Shown piece by piece: positions 48,332 through 56,987 of a stretch of DNA of 64,000 nt. Origin of the DNA: Marinobacter psychrophilus (GTDB lineage: Bacteria; Pseudomonadota; Gammaproteobacteria; Pseudomonadales; Oleiphilaceae). A program made the position numbers and the translations under genes. Within the stretch, counting starts at the first letter, position 1. Each line of letters begins with the position of its first letter. The notes beneath the pieces are model-generated. The model ran no database searches. It was given only the letters and a program-made list of their open reading frames with translations, and was not told the origin of the DNA. Location: contig NZ_CP011494.1 in NCBI RefSeq assembly GCF_001043175.1, positions 1,984,001 to 2,048,000 of the forward strand, given 5' to 3'.

Positions 48332-49618
48332 ATGAAGTCAGCACCCACGCTTTCTCGCGTCTTTCTTGAGCCAGCCGGCAACTACCTGCCCGAGCCTTTG
48401 CTCGAATTGCGCAAAAAAAAGGGTATGGCTCTGGTGGATATGCCATTGCCGACCCGTAAAACCGAGAACTGGAAGTATTCCGTCCGCCACCTAAAGCTGT
48501 CGGATGAGCTTGCCGTTGCCCTCCCCTCTCGTGGCAAGGAAGGCACCAGCCTGTCCACGGCTGGATACCACGTAGTTTTTCGCAACGGCGTAATGGTTCC
48601 GGAAGCCAGCGACTTTCCGGATCTTGACGGCATTCGTATTCAGCGGTTCTGCGACCTTGACGACCAAACTGTCGCTGCGCTGGCAGAACGCCTGGACAAC
48701 ACGTTGGACAGCCAAACCGTGCAGATGGCCAGGCTGAACTCCGCCCGGTTTGAGGATGGCCTGTTTATCCAGCTGGACAAAGAAGCCGTTCTCGACCAGC
48801 CGCTGTTTATCATCCATGAAGTCACCGCTTCGTCGGTAGGTTCCGCCTATCCGCGGATTTACGTCGATGCGGCAAGGCACAGCCAGATGACGCTGGTAGA
48901 AGAGTACATTTCCAGCGGTAGTGAGCCGGTGATGGTTAACACGGTCACTGAATTTGTTCTGGCGGAAGGTGCCCGAATAACCAGCGTGAGGCTTACTCTG
49001 GAAGGCGAAAGCGTTCAGCACATCGGTGCAACGGGTGTTCGCCAGGCGGCTGCCTCGCGTTTTGAAAGCCACTGCGTTGGCTTTGGCGGCCCGCTGCGTC
49101 GGCACGATCTGCAGTTGCGCCTTGAAGGTGAAGGGGCCGAGTGCAAACTGAACGGTGTCGTGGTCACGCAGGGCAAGCAGCATTATGACAACCACACGTC
49201 AATCGAGCACATAGCAGCCCATTGCAACAGCGAAGAAACCTATCGCAACATCGCTGCGGGCCAATCTCATGCGATTTTCAATGGGCGTATCCATATTCAT
49301 CAGGATGCCCAGAAATCCAACGCCAATATGAGCAACAAGAATCTGTTGCTCTCAACCGGTGCGGAAATCGACACCAAGCCCGAGCTGGAAATTTACGCCG
49401 ACGACGTAAAATGCGCCCACGGCGCCACCATTGGCCAGCTCAATAAAACCTCGTTGTTTTACCTGGTTTCCCGTGGTGTCGGTCGTCGCGAAGCCAACAC
49501 GCTGTTGACCATCGCATTTATCAACGAACTGGTTGAACAGATTCCTGTTGAAGCGGTTCGAGAAGCCGTGCAGTTTCGGCTGAATGACTTTTTCACTCAA
49601 ACGTTTCAGGAGGCGTGA
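48332..49618 (+). CDS. sufD: Fe-S cluster assembly scaffold subunit SufD
   Basis: 428 residues, a paralogue of SufB with the same beta-helix core. RKTENWKYS near the N-terminus, DNHTSIEHIAAHCNSEETYRN-type sequence near residue 290, HQDAQKSNANMSNKNLLLS and KCAHGATIGQL near the C-terminus identify it; the CAHGAT histidine/cysteine region is thought to take part in iron delivery. sufC ends 12 bp before it. No sufS or sufE follows. Confidence 0.95.
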   Translation: MKSAPTLSRVFLEPAGNYLPEPLLELRKKKGMALVDMPLPTRKTENWKYSVRHLKLSDELAVALPSRGKEGTSLSTAGYHVVFRNGVMVPEASDFPDLDGIRIQRFCDLDDQTVAALAERLDNTLDSQTVQMARLNSARFEDGLFIQLDKEAVLDQPLFIIHEVTASSVGSAYPRIYVDAARHSQMTLVEEYISSGSEPVMVNTVTEFVLAEGARITSVRLTLEGESVQHIGATGVRQAAASRFESHCVGFGGPLRRHDLQLRLEGEGAECKLNGVVVTQGKQHYDNHTSIEHIAAHCNSEETYRNIAAGQSHAIFNGRIHIHQDAQKSNANMSNKNLLLSTGAEIDTKPELEIYADDVKCAHGATIGQLNKTSLFYLVSRGVGRREANTLLTIAFINELVEQIPVEAVREAVQFRLNDFFTQTFQEA

Positions 49619-49677
49619 GCCGTTATTCACGACCCTGCAGAAAATCCAGCGTCTTTTTGCCTGATGGAGGTGGAACC

Positions 49678-50031
49678 ATGACAACCGCAGTATTCACACC
49701 AACCGTTGCCGTCACCATGACGCCAAGCGCGGTCAAACACGTGCTTAAACAAGTGAACAGGCAAGCGCAAGCCAAAGGCATTCGCCTGGCCATTCGGAAG
49801 AGCGGTTGCTCCGGGTTCAAGTATGAAACCCAATGGGCCGAGGATGTCGCAGCGGACGACAAAATCTTCCATATTGACGGTGTCGATGTTTACGTCAAAG
49901 AAGAGCACCTGGCGCTGGTCAACGGTATTGAAATCGATTTCGTGACGGAAGGCGTGAACTCCGTGTTCCTGTTCCGCAATCCGAATGCCACCGCTGAGTG
50001 CGGTTGCGGGGAAAGTTTCACCGTCTCTTGA
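49678..50031 (+). CDS. sufA: A-type Fe-S carrier (SufA/IscA-like)
   Basis: 117 residues. The three invariant cysteines are in KSGCSGFKY and AECGCGESF. The N-terminus MTPSAVKHVLKQV is usual for the family. The start at 49678 follows GGAGG; the longer frame begins inside sufD. It should receive clusters from SufBCD and pass them to target proteins. A second A-type protein of ErpA kind lies at 56255-56608. Confidence 0.93.
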   Translation: MTTAVFTPTVAVTMTPSAVKHVLKQVNRQAQAKGIRLAIRKSGCSGFKYETQWAEDVAADDKIFHIDGVDVYVKEEHLALVNGIEIDFVTEGVNSVFLFRNPNATAECGCGESFTVS

Positions 50032-50058
50032 TTGATATCAAACAAGACCCGATAAGGC

Positions 50059-50163
50059 ATGCAAGAACGTGAAGTGGTCCTGACCAAACTCGAGGTAGAC
50101 GCCCGACCGGTGCTGACAGTATGTCAAGAGTTTCCCTCATTTCCAAAGGGCCAGAGGAGGTAA
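50059..50163 (+). CDS. Possible 34-residue peptide in the suf operon
   Basis: ATG at 50059 follows GATAAGG and opens 34 codons (MQEREVVLTKLEVDARPVL…) that end in the ribosome-binding site of the next small ORF, leaving 2 bp to its ATG. This arrangement suggests translational coupling, but the frame is short, and I recognise no family. Confidence 0.4.
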   Translation: MQEREVVLTKLEVDARPVLTVCQEFPSFPKGQRR

Positions 50164-50165
50164 CG

Positions 50166-50300
50166 ATGACTTGTAACAAGCCTGAGCAAAGTAAAGATGA
50201 GAGCTGGGATCAACACTTGGCGTGGATGGATCCTGTAAGCAACGAGTGTAAAACCAACCAGCTCAAGCGCCGGCGTGAAAACGCAGAACAGGGGGTATAG
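50166..50300 (+). CDS. Small hydrophilic protein in the suf operon (44 residues)
   Basis: The ATG is preceded at ideal distance by AGAGGAGG and the frame stops 3 bp before the SufT fusion gene. The product has two cysteines (MTCNKPEQ and SNECKTN), two acidic/tryptophan segments (ESWDQHLAWMD) and a basic tail (QLKRRREN). It has no known-family match that I recognise. The strong ribosome site and operon position support a real gene. Confidence 0.6.
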   Translation: MTCNKPEQSKDESWDQHLAWMDPVSNECKTNQLKRRRENAEQGV

Positions 50301-50303
50301 CTC

Positions 50304-51146
50304 GTGAACATTAATGCGGAAGTAACACCAGAAGCCCATGGTTTCCTGATGTCCTTGCTTGCAAAGCAGGCAGTGCCTGGAATGACGGTGCGTGTTTACA
50401 TGGAGAATGGTGGCACTCAGAAGGCCGAGACCTGCCTGGCCTTCTGCCCGCCCGGCGAAGAATCAGCCAAGGATTTCAGGAAAGAGTTTGGTGACCTGAT
50501 CCTCTATTTCGACGCGGCGAGCGTGCCTTATCTACAAGACATGCAGATCGGCCTTGATGAAGAGGATGGTCTTCAGACCCCGACGATCAAGGCACCGAAC
50601 TCGAAAAAACTGGCAAAGCAGCCCAAGACATTTGTTTTGTCAGAAGACTGTCCTGCGTTAAAGGTGCCCTCCGGTGAGTCTGTCACGCTAACGCAGGGAG
50701 CTTCTGTCTTGATAACCCAAGCGCTTGGCGGCAGCTTCACTGTTAACTACCAGGGCAATCTGTATCGACTGTCCCCAGAAGTTACCCGGAAACTGGGCTT
50801 TCAGTCAGACGCCATCGTGTTTGAACCCCCTGAGGATGGGAAAATCAGTGATCAGCAATGCTGGGATGCGATGCGACTGGTCTACGACCCGGAAATTCCG
50901 GTGAATGTTGTAGGTCTGGGTCTCATCTACAAACTGGATATTGACCAGGACAAACACTTTGTATTTGTTGAAATGACCCTGACGTCGGCGGGTTGTGGAA
51001 TGGGCGCCATTATTGCCGGCGACGTAAAAGACAAGCTATTGCAGGTCCCGAATGTTAAAGACGGCAAGGTGGATGTGGTGTTTGATCCGCCCTGGAGCTA
51101 CGACAACCTGGAGGAGGAAGCGCGGCTGGAACTAGGGCTAATCTGA
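50304..51146 (+). CDS. sufT: Fusion of an NfuA-type A-domain with the Fe-S factor SufT
   Basis: 280 residues starting with GTG after GGGGGT. Residues about 1-110 resemble the N-terminal degenerate A-type domain of NfuA (GMTVRVYMENGGT, ETCLAFCPPGEE, PYLQDMQIG, TIKAPNSKK). Residues about 115-280 are SufT: VLSEDCPALKVPSGE, ITQALGGSFTVNYQGNLYRL, then the DUF59/MIP18 domain with VYDPEIPVNVVGLGLIYKL and MTLTSAGCGMG. SufT helps mature Fe-S proteins; the NfuA N-domain normally guides clusters to targets. I know SufT and NfuA as separate proteins, so this join is unusual. Confidence 0.85.
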   Translation: MNINAEVTPEAHGFLMSLLAKQAVPGMTVRVYMENGGTQKAETCLAFCPPGEESAKDFRKEFGDLILYFDAASVPYLQDMQIGLDEEDGLQTPTIKAPNSKKLAKQPKTFVLSEDCPALKVPSGESVTLTQGASVLITQALGGSFTVNYQGNLYRLSPEVTRKLGFQSDAIVFEPPEDGKISDQQCWDAMRLVYDPEIPVNVVGLGLIYKLDIDQDKHFVFVEMTLTSAGCGMGAIIAGDVKDKLLQVPNVKDGKVDVVFDPPWSYDNLEEEARLELGLI

Positions 51147-51237
51147 GCCAGCATCGTGACCAGTACTGGCAAGGGAAGCGACCATCAGAAACAAGTGGAA
51201 TTTCTGGCCTACTTAGGTCCTGCCCTGGAGCACCAAC

Positions 51238-52329
51238 ATGCTGACCGATGAAGCTGAACGGATGCGGACCGCCAGAAATGACCGTATCAGCCACGAACGA
51301 GACGGATCTGTCGCGACTCTAATGAACACCGAATACTCGCCGGGTCGAGCCCGGGCCATCGCTTACGCCAATGTTGCCCTTGTCAAGTACTGGGGCAAAC
51401 GTGATGCGGACTTGAACCTGCCGGACGTCGGCTCGATCTCGATCGCGCTGGACGCGCTGTGGACCCGCACCCGGGTAGAACTGGATCCGGCGCTGGAGCA
51501 GGATAGCTTCGAGCTCAATGGTCAGATTGAGGCCTACGGTTCAGGGCGCGTGACGGCACTGCTGAAGCGCATGCGCTCCATCGGTGGAAGTGAAACCCGG
51601 TCTCGGGTTTTCAGCCAAAACAACTTTCCTACCGGTGCTGGTCTGGCCTCGTCGGCGTCGGGTTTCGCCGCGCTGGTGACTGCGGCGGATCGCGCCTACG
51701 GGTTGGATCTTTCTCCCTCCAGGCTTTCGGAGCTTGCGCGAATCGGGTCCGGCTCCGCCGCGCGCTCGATTTTTGGTGGATACGTGGAGATGCACCGCGG
51801 CGAACTCCCCGACGGCAGCGACAGCGTCGCCGAACCCTTGGCCGCGGCGGCGGACTGGCCGTTGGCGATCGTAATCGCGGTTAGCGAGCGCGGTCGAAAG
51901 TCGGTGGGATCCACTGAAGGCATGCAGCGGACCGCACAAACGTCACCGTTCTATTCAGCTTGGGTGAACAATCAACCCAACGACCTCGCGCTGGCGCGAA
52001 CGGCTATCGCGACTCGTGATTTCGATGCGCTGGCGCACGTTTCTGAAGCGAGCGCACTGGCCTTGCACGGCCTGGCCATGTCGGCCCGGCCGGGTCTTCT
52101 GTATTTCAATGCAACGACCATGGAATGCCTGCATCGCATACGTCGTTTGCGCGGCCGGGGCGTTGCGGTGTTTTTTACCGTCGATGCCGGCCCTCAGGTT
52201 AAAGCGATATGTGCACCGGAAGCGGCAGATACGGTGGCCGCAGCGCTCGAGGATGTGCCCGGCGTGACTGAAATTCTGCGTGCTGGGCTGGGCAGTGGTG
52301 CGGTGAGCATGGACGACGGTCAGACGTGA
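51238..52329 (+). CDS. mvaD: Diphosphomevalonate decarboxylase
   Basis: 363 residues of the GHMP superfamily; converts mevalonate 5-diphosphate to isopentenyl diphosphate. ANVALVKYWGKRDADLNLPDVGSIS is the family N-terminal signature; NFPTGAGLASSASGFAALV is the phosphate loop; GSGSAARSIFGGYVEM, and DAGPQVKAIC with the conserved Asp, follow. ATG at 51238 has a weak GGAG; 51322 (MNTEYSP) is the alternative. It overlaps the next gene by 4 bp and lies 91 bp behind sufT. Confidence 0.95.
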   Translation: MLTDEAERMRTARNDRISHERDGSVATLMNTEYSPGRARAIAYANVALVKYWGKRDADLNLPDVGSISIALDALWTRTRVELDPALEQDSFELNGQIEAYGSGRVTALLKRMRSIGGSETRSRVFSQNNFPTGAGLASSASGFAALVTAADRAYGLDLSPSRLSELARIGSGSAARSIFGGYVEMHRGELPDGSDSVAEPLAAAADWPLAIVIAVSERGRKSVGSTEGMQRTAQTSPFYSAWVNNQPNDLALARTAIATRDFDALAHVSEASALALHGLAMSARPGLLYFNATTMECLHRIRRLRGRGVAVFFTVDAGPQVKAICAPEAADTVAAALEDVPGVTEILRAGLGSGAVSMDDGQT

Positions 52330-53411
52330 ATGTGAACTGCGTCCAGGCCTCTGCGCCGGGCAAACTGCTTTTAATTGGTGAATATGCCGTGCTCGACGGG
52401 GCACCGGCGCTGGTGATGGCGGTGGACCGGAGGGTGAAAGTCCGGTTGCAGCGGGCATCTAGCGGTACGGGCTGGTTGAGTGCCGTTCAGCTCGGATTTG
52501 AGCGGGCAGCCATGCGGGTCGAGGGCGATGTGTTGCGCTGCGATGGCGCAGATTCCTCCGTGCTGGGCCTAACCGGTCGGTTGATACCGGGCATCATGCG
52601 GGTGCTGGGCCGGTCACCCGGCGAGATCACGACAATGAACGTCGAGATCGACTCTGGGGCCCTTTTCGAATCCGACCGCAGACGATTGATAAAGCTAGGC
52701 TTGGGCTCGAGTGCGGCCGTCTGCGCGGCACTGGCGGTGGCGTTGACCGAGTGGTTCGCAGAGACGGCAGGTCCGGCGGATCCGCGCGCGCGCCTGCGTC
52801 GATGGTTGCCGGTTTATCGCGAATCACTGGGCGCCCGTGCCAGTGGCGCAGACCTGGCCGCGGCGTTTTGCGGTGGTATCAGCGAATTTCGATCCACCGA
52901 CGAATTCGCGATCTGCACACCGACGAACTGGCCAAAGGATCTACATTGGCGCGCAATATGGACCCGTCAGGCTGCCCAGACCACGGATTTCGTCGGTGCG
53001 TTCGATACCTGGAAGCTGGCGGATCCTGTTAGTGCAGGCCGGATTCGGTCCCGCTTGGACGAGATTGCGCGCCACGCCGCCGCCAACGCGCACGACGGGG
53101 CTGTCCTGTTCGATGCTTGCGCCGCCTACGCCGCTGAGATGGTCGCGCTGGGCGATGCCATGGGCAAGGAGGTCATGACCGCCCCCCATCGACGGCTGGC
53201 CAAACATGGACACGAGTGCGGGGTGGTCTACAAGAGTTGTGGCGCCGGTGGTGGCGACCTTGGAATTGCCCTGGCGCGTGATGCAGAGAAACTCCGGGCA
53301 TTCGAGCTCGGCGTCTCAGATTGCGGTGGGGTTCCCTTAAACTTGGCAATATCGGAATTTGGCGCAGAAGCTGCGTGGCGCCCGGAGCCCGAATCGGGCA
53401 GAAAACTTTAA
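52326..53411 (+). CDS. Phosphomevalonate kinase-like GHMP kinase
   Basis: 361 residues, GTG start overlapping the mvaD stop. ASAPGKLLLIGEYAVLDGAPAL is the GHMP N-terminal motif, KLGLGSSAAVCAALA the ATP loop, and YKSCGAGGGDLGIAL the C-terminal motif. By elimination in this operon (decarboxylase and mevalonate kinase are accounted for) it should phosphorylate phosphomevalonate. It is 12 bp from the HMG-CoA reductase fusion. Confidence 0.85.
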   Translation: MNVNCVQASAPGKLLLIGEYAVLDGAPALVMAVDRRVKVRLQRASSGTGWLSAVQLGFERAAMRVEGDVLRCDGADSSVLGLTGRLIPGIMRVLGRSPGEITTMNVEIDSGALFESDRRRLIKLGLGSSAAVCAALAVALTEWFAETAGPADPRARLRRWLPVYRESLGARASGADLAAAFCGGISEFRSTDEFAICTPTNWPKDLHWRAIWTRQAAQTTDFVGAFDTWKLADPVSAGRIRSRLDEIARHAAANAHDGAVLFDACAAYAAEMVALGDAMGKEVMTAPHRRLAKHGHECGVVYKSCGAGGGDLGIALARDAEKLRAFELGVSDCGGVPLNLAISEFGAEAAWRPEPESGRKL

Positions 53412-53423
53412 CAAGGAACAAGC

Positions 53424-55703
53424 ATGGCAAGAATTCCCGAGTTCTACAAACTTTCGGTTTCGCAGCGGGTTCGCGAAGTTCGCAAGCAGGGCCTGCTTTC
53501 GAACCAGGATTACCAAGCGCTGGCTAGCGGCAATCACACGCTCTCGATCCAGTCGGCCGACAAGATGATCGAAAACGTCATCGGCGTCATGGGGCTGCCG
53601 TTGGCGCTGGGCCTGAATTTCCTGATCAACGACAAGGCATACGCCATTCCACTGGTCGTGGAGGAGCCTTCGATCGTTGCGGCGCTGAGCTCTGCGGCCA
53701 AGATCGCACGGGCCGGCGGCGGCTTCCGGGTCGAAAGCTCCGAGCCGATTTTGATTGGCCAGATCCAAGTCGTTGACGTACCGCATCCGCAGCGCGCCAA
53801 GGCGGCACTGTTGCAGCGTAAAAGCGAAATCCTGAACCTTGCCAACAGCCTGCACCCAAACATGGTGGCTCGCGGCGGCGGGGCCAAGGATCTCCAAGTG
53901 CTGATTCACCCATCATCGGGCCAGCGCGGTGACATGGTCGTCGCCCACCTGCTGGTGGATACGTGCGACGCGATGGGCGCGAACCTGGTCAACACAATGT
54001 GCGAAGGCGTTGCCTCACTGGTCGAGAATATCGCCGAAGGCAAGGTGTTCCTGCGGATTCTTTCAAATCTGACCGATCGAGCCCTGGTCAAGGCCCGGGT
54101 CTCGATTCCGCTGGACGCGCTGGCCGGCCGCGGTTTCGATGGTGAGCAGGTGCGCGACGGAATCATCCTGGCCAACGAATTTGCCTCGATCGACCCCTAC
54201 CGTGCGGCGACCCATAACAAGGGCATCATGAACGGAATCGATGCCGTGGCGCTGGCCACAGGCAATGACTGGCGCGCCCTTGAGACGGGCGCCCATGCCT
54301 GGGCTGCGCGCGGATCCCACTATACGTCGCTGACCCAGTGGACGCGGGGCGAAGACGGCTCGTTGGAAGGCGAGCTCGAGATTCCGATCAAGGTCGGTAT
54401 TGTCGGGGGTGCGCTGCAGTCCAATCCCACGGCGGCAATGAACCTCAGGCTTCTGGGCGTGAGTTCGGCGCGCGAGCTGGCCGAAGTGATGGGCGCGGTG
54501 GGTCTTGCGCAGAACTTTTCGGCAATCCGCGCGCTTGCGACCGAAGGCATCCAGCAAGGCCACATGACGCTGCACGCCCGAAGCGTGGCAGCCGCGGCCG
54601 GTGCAACACCAAAAATCTTCGAAACCGTCGTCGACCGGCTGATCGAATCCGGCGAGATCAAGATCTGGAAGGCGCGAGAGTTAATCGAGCAAGCCGTCAG
54701 CCCTCGCGTGAAGGCCGCTAAGGAGAAGCCGCAGTCTGAAACCGCTACCGAGGAACGCAACGTATCCAGCGGACACGGCAAGATCATCCTGTTAGGCGAG
54801 CACGCAGTTGTTTACGGGCGGCATGCGATCGCGACGCCGATACCGTTGGCCATACAGGCGCACGTGCAGCGCGGCGGGGACGGCGTGGAACTGATCATTC
54901 CGCGCTGGGGCGTAGAGCAGCGATTGCACCGAAGCGCAGAAAAACAGCATGCTTATGAGAAATCCTTGGCGATTATTTTCAAGACGCTCGGACTCGAACG
55001 CGAAAGCATGCGTTTGGAAATTTTCCCCAACGTACCGCGAGCCATGGGACTGGGCGGATCGGCGGCGATCGCGGTGGCCACCATTCGCGCACTGGACCGT
55101 TGTTTTGAACTCGGCCTGGATGACGAGCGCGTCAACGAGCTGGCGTTCGAGTGCGAAAAGATCGCACACGGGACGCCATCGGGTATCGATAACACGCTCT
55201 CGACCTATGGCCAGACCATGCTCTTCCGTTCCGGTGAATCGCCGCTGCGCAAGGTGATCGAGATCGATCAGGCCGTGCAGTTGGTCGTCGGTATCAGCGG
55301 TGTCGAGAGCCTGACCGCGGCGACAGTCTCGCGTGTTCGCAAGGCACGCGAAGCGCACCCCGAGCTGTACGAAACTATCTTCAACCAGATTGATTCGCTG
55401 GTGATCGAGGGCGTGGATGCGCTGGTCGGGCACAAGCTCGAGACGCTGGGAGAGCTGATGAACATTTGCCATGGCCTGCTGAACGCGATGCAGGTGTCGA
55501 GCTGGGAACTGGAGGAAATGATCCAGATTGCCCGCCGCCACGGTGCTCTCGGGGCAAAGCTCACCGGTGGCGGTGGTGGTGGTTCCATCATTGCCCTGTG
55601 TCCGCCGGAACCCGGCGCTGCCGATCGAATAGAATCGGGTATCCGTGAAGCCGGCTATCAGACGATTCAGGTTACAATGGGCGGTAAGCCGAAAAATAGG
55701 TGA
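53424..55703 (+). CDS. HMG-CoA reductase (class II) fused to mevalonate kinase
   Basis: 759 residues. Residues 1 to about 430 are a class II HMG-CoA reductase: SADKMIENVIG, catalytic Glu in LVVEEPS (about 81), Lys in THNKGIMNG (266), Asp in ATGNDWRA (282) and His in GHMTLH (380). A linker of about 15 residues leads to a GHMP mevalonate kinase (about 447-759): SSGHGKIILLGEHAVVYG, PRAMGLGGSAAIAVA, HGTPSGIDNTLS and LTGGGGGGSIIAL. Two non-consecutive halves of the canonical chain normally on separate proteins are thus one polypeptide: HMG-CoA to mevalonate to mevalonate 5-phosphate. Both domains keep their catalytic residues. A possible ribosome site AAGGA precedes the ATG. Confidence 0.95.
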   Translation: MARIPEFYKLSVSQRVREVRKQGLLSNQDYQALASGNHTLSIQSADKMIENVIGVMGLPLALGLNFLINDKAYAIPLVVEEPSIVAALSSAAKIARAGGGFRVESSEPILIGQIQVVDVPHPQRAKAALLQRKSEILNLANSLHPNMVARGGGAKDLQVLIHPSSGQRGDMVVAHLLVDTCDAMGANLVNTMCEGVASLVENIAEGKVFLRILSNLTDRALVKARVSIPLDALAGRGFDGEQVRDGIILANEFASIDPYRAATHNKGIMNGIDAVALATGNDWRALETGAHAWAARGSHYTSLTQWTRGEDGSLEGELEIPIKVGIVGGALQSNPTAAMNLRLLGVSSARELAEVMGAVGLAQNFSAIRALATEGIQQGHMTLHARSVAAAAGATPKIFETVVDRLIESGEIKIWKARELIEQAVSPRVKAAKEKPQSETATEERNVSSGHGKIILLGEHAVVYGRHAIATPIPLAIQAHVQRGGDGVELIIPRWGVEQRLHRSAEKQHAYEKSLAIIFKTLGLERESMRLEIFPNVPRAMGLGGSAAIAVATIRALDRCFELGLDDERVNELAFECEKIAHGTPSGIDNTLSTYGQTMLFRSGESPLRKVIEIDQAVQLVVGISGVESLTAATVSRVRKAREAHPELYETIFNQIDSLVIEGVDALVGHKLETLGELMNICHGLLNAMQVSSWELEEMIQIARRHGALGAKLTGGGGGGSIIALCPPEPGAADRIESGIREAGYQTIQVTMGGKPKNR

Positions 55704-55707
55704 GGAT

Positions 55708-56262
55708 ATGCGCGAAAAAGTATCGTTCGATGACGAGCCCCTTATACTCGTTGATGAAGATGACAACGAAGTAGGCTATCGCTCAAAAAGCGACTGCCAC
55801 GAGGGCCATGGAACCCTGCACAGGGCGTTCTCGATTTTCCTGTTCGACGAACAGGGCCGAGTGTTGCTGCAGCAGCGTGCTGCGGGCAAACCGCTCTGGC
55901 CGCTGTACTGGTCCAACAGCTGCTGTTCGCATCCCCGACGCGGTGAGACAATGGACCAAGCGCTTCACCGCCGTCTACGGGAAGAACTGGGGCTGGAAGC
56001 GTCGCTGACATTCGTTTACAAGTTCATCTACCAAGCCGATTTCGGTGATCGCGGTGCTGAGCACGAATTGTGCCACGTATACATCGGCTCATCGGGCGGC
56101 GAAGCCCGGGTGCACCCGGCTGAAATTGCCGACTGGCGCTGGGTGCCCATCGAAGAAGTGACTCGCGAGCTCGAAGACGCGCCATCCGAGTACACACCCT
56201 GGTTCAAGATGGAATGGAAGGCACTGATGGACCAGGGGCGCAACCATATCGACACTAGATAG
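55708..56262 (+). CDS. idi: Isopentenyl-diphosphate isomerase, type I
   Basis: 184 residues with a Nudix fold. [11 protein letters not shown], the catalytic cysteine in [13 protein letters not shown], Nudix-like [13 protein letters not shown] and the catalytic glutamate in EHELCHVY are present. GAGG lies just before the ATG at 55708, 4 bp behind the fusion gene. The type I enzyme needs a divalent metal and no flavin or Fe-S cluster. Its 3' end overlaps the convergent erpA-like gene by 8 bp. Confidence 0.95.
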   Translation: MREKVSFDDEPLILVDEDDNEVGYRSKSDCHEGHGTLHRAFSIFLFDEQGRVLLQQRAAGKPLWPLYWSNSCCSHPRRGETMDQALHRRLREELGLEASLTFVYKFIYQADFGDRGAEHELCHVYIGSSGGEARVHPAEIADWRWVPIEEVTRELEDAPSEYTPWFKMEWKALMDQGRNHIDTR

Positions 56263-56608
56263 TGAACGAACTGCCGCAACCACAGGTTGAGCTGGCGTTC
56301 GGGTTCTGCACGACAAACTGTGCTCCTTGCAGCCCCTCCTGATAATCGACCATTGCGCCTACAAGATACTGATAGCTCATGGGGTCGACCAGAAGACTCA
56401 TGCCGTCTTTTTGAATCACCGCGTCTTCATCATCTTGCACCTTATCGAACGAGAAGCCGTACTGAAATCCAGAGCAGCCGCCGCCGGTTACGAACACCCG
56501 AAGCTTCAGGTTCTCGTTGCCTTCTTCTTCGACCAATTCACGTACTTTGGACACCGCACTTTCACTGAGAAACAGCGGGGTTATGGTGTGTTCCTGGACT
56601 ATGCTCAA
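56255..56608 (-). CDS. erpA: ErpA-like A-type Fe-S carrier
   Basis: 117 residues. [11 protein letters not shown] and STCGCGSSF supply the three cluster cysteines; [21 protein letters not shown] and [12 protein letters not shown] are typical of ErpA. ErpA passes clusters to essential enzymes, in E. coli including the isoprenoid enzymes IspG and IspH, which makes its position next to a mevalonate pathway notable. It ends the minus-strand gene train, 40 bp after the Sel1 gene. Confidence 0.93.
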   Translation of the reverse strand: MSIVQEHTITPLFLSESAVSKVRELVEEEGNENLKLRVFVTGGGCSGFQYGFSFDKVQDDEDAVIQKDGMSLLVDPMSYQYLVGAMVDYQEGLQGAQFVVQNPNASSTCGCGSSFTI

Positions 56609-56648
56609 AATTGCCTCCGGGTACTTTGGTATTTGACTGTTTTTTGCA

Positions 56649-56987
56649 TCACGTATTTGGCTGTGCTAAACGTTGCAAATGTTTTTTAGCGATGGGATCG
56701 CCCTGCTCTGCTGCAAGACGATACCAATGGCCCGCCAGGGTCATGTTCAGCGCGATACCTGAGCCATTTTCGTAAAGCTCGCCCAGACTGCGGTGTGCTA
56801 AAGCAAAATTTTGTTGTGCGGCGAGCTGCATCCAATAAAAAGCGATGGTCTCATCTTTAGGCACTCCACGGCCCCGCAAGTATCGCATTGCCAATAAACG
56901 TTGCGCACGGGCGGAGCCTTGCTCAGCATCGGTTTGTAAACCCACCACCGATTCTTCCCAGGTCAAAAATGCTTTTTTTTCGGTCAT
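56649..56987 (-). CDS. Sel1-repeat protein
   Basis: 112 residues with about two to three Sel1-like helical repeats: [38 protein letters not shown] and [13 protein letters not shown]. There is no signal peptide, so it should be a cytosolic scaffold. It overlaps the stop of the second selO by 4 bp, so the two are probably co-translated and may interact. Confidence 0.85.
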   Translation of the reverse strand: MTEKKAFLTWEESVVGLQTDAEQGSARAQRLLAMRYLRGRGVPKDETIAFYWMQLAAQQNFALAHRSLGELYENGSGIALNMTLAGHWYRLAAEQGDPIAKKHLQRLAQPNT

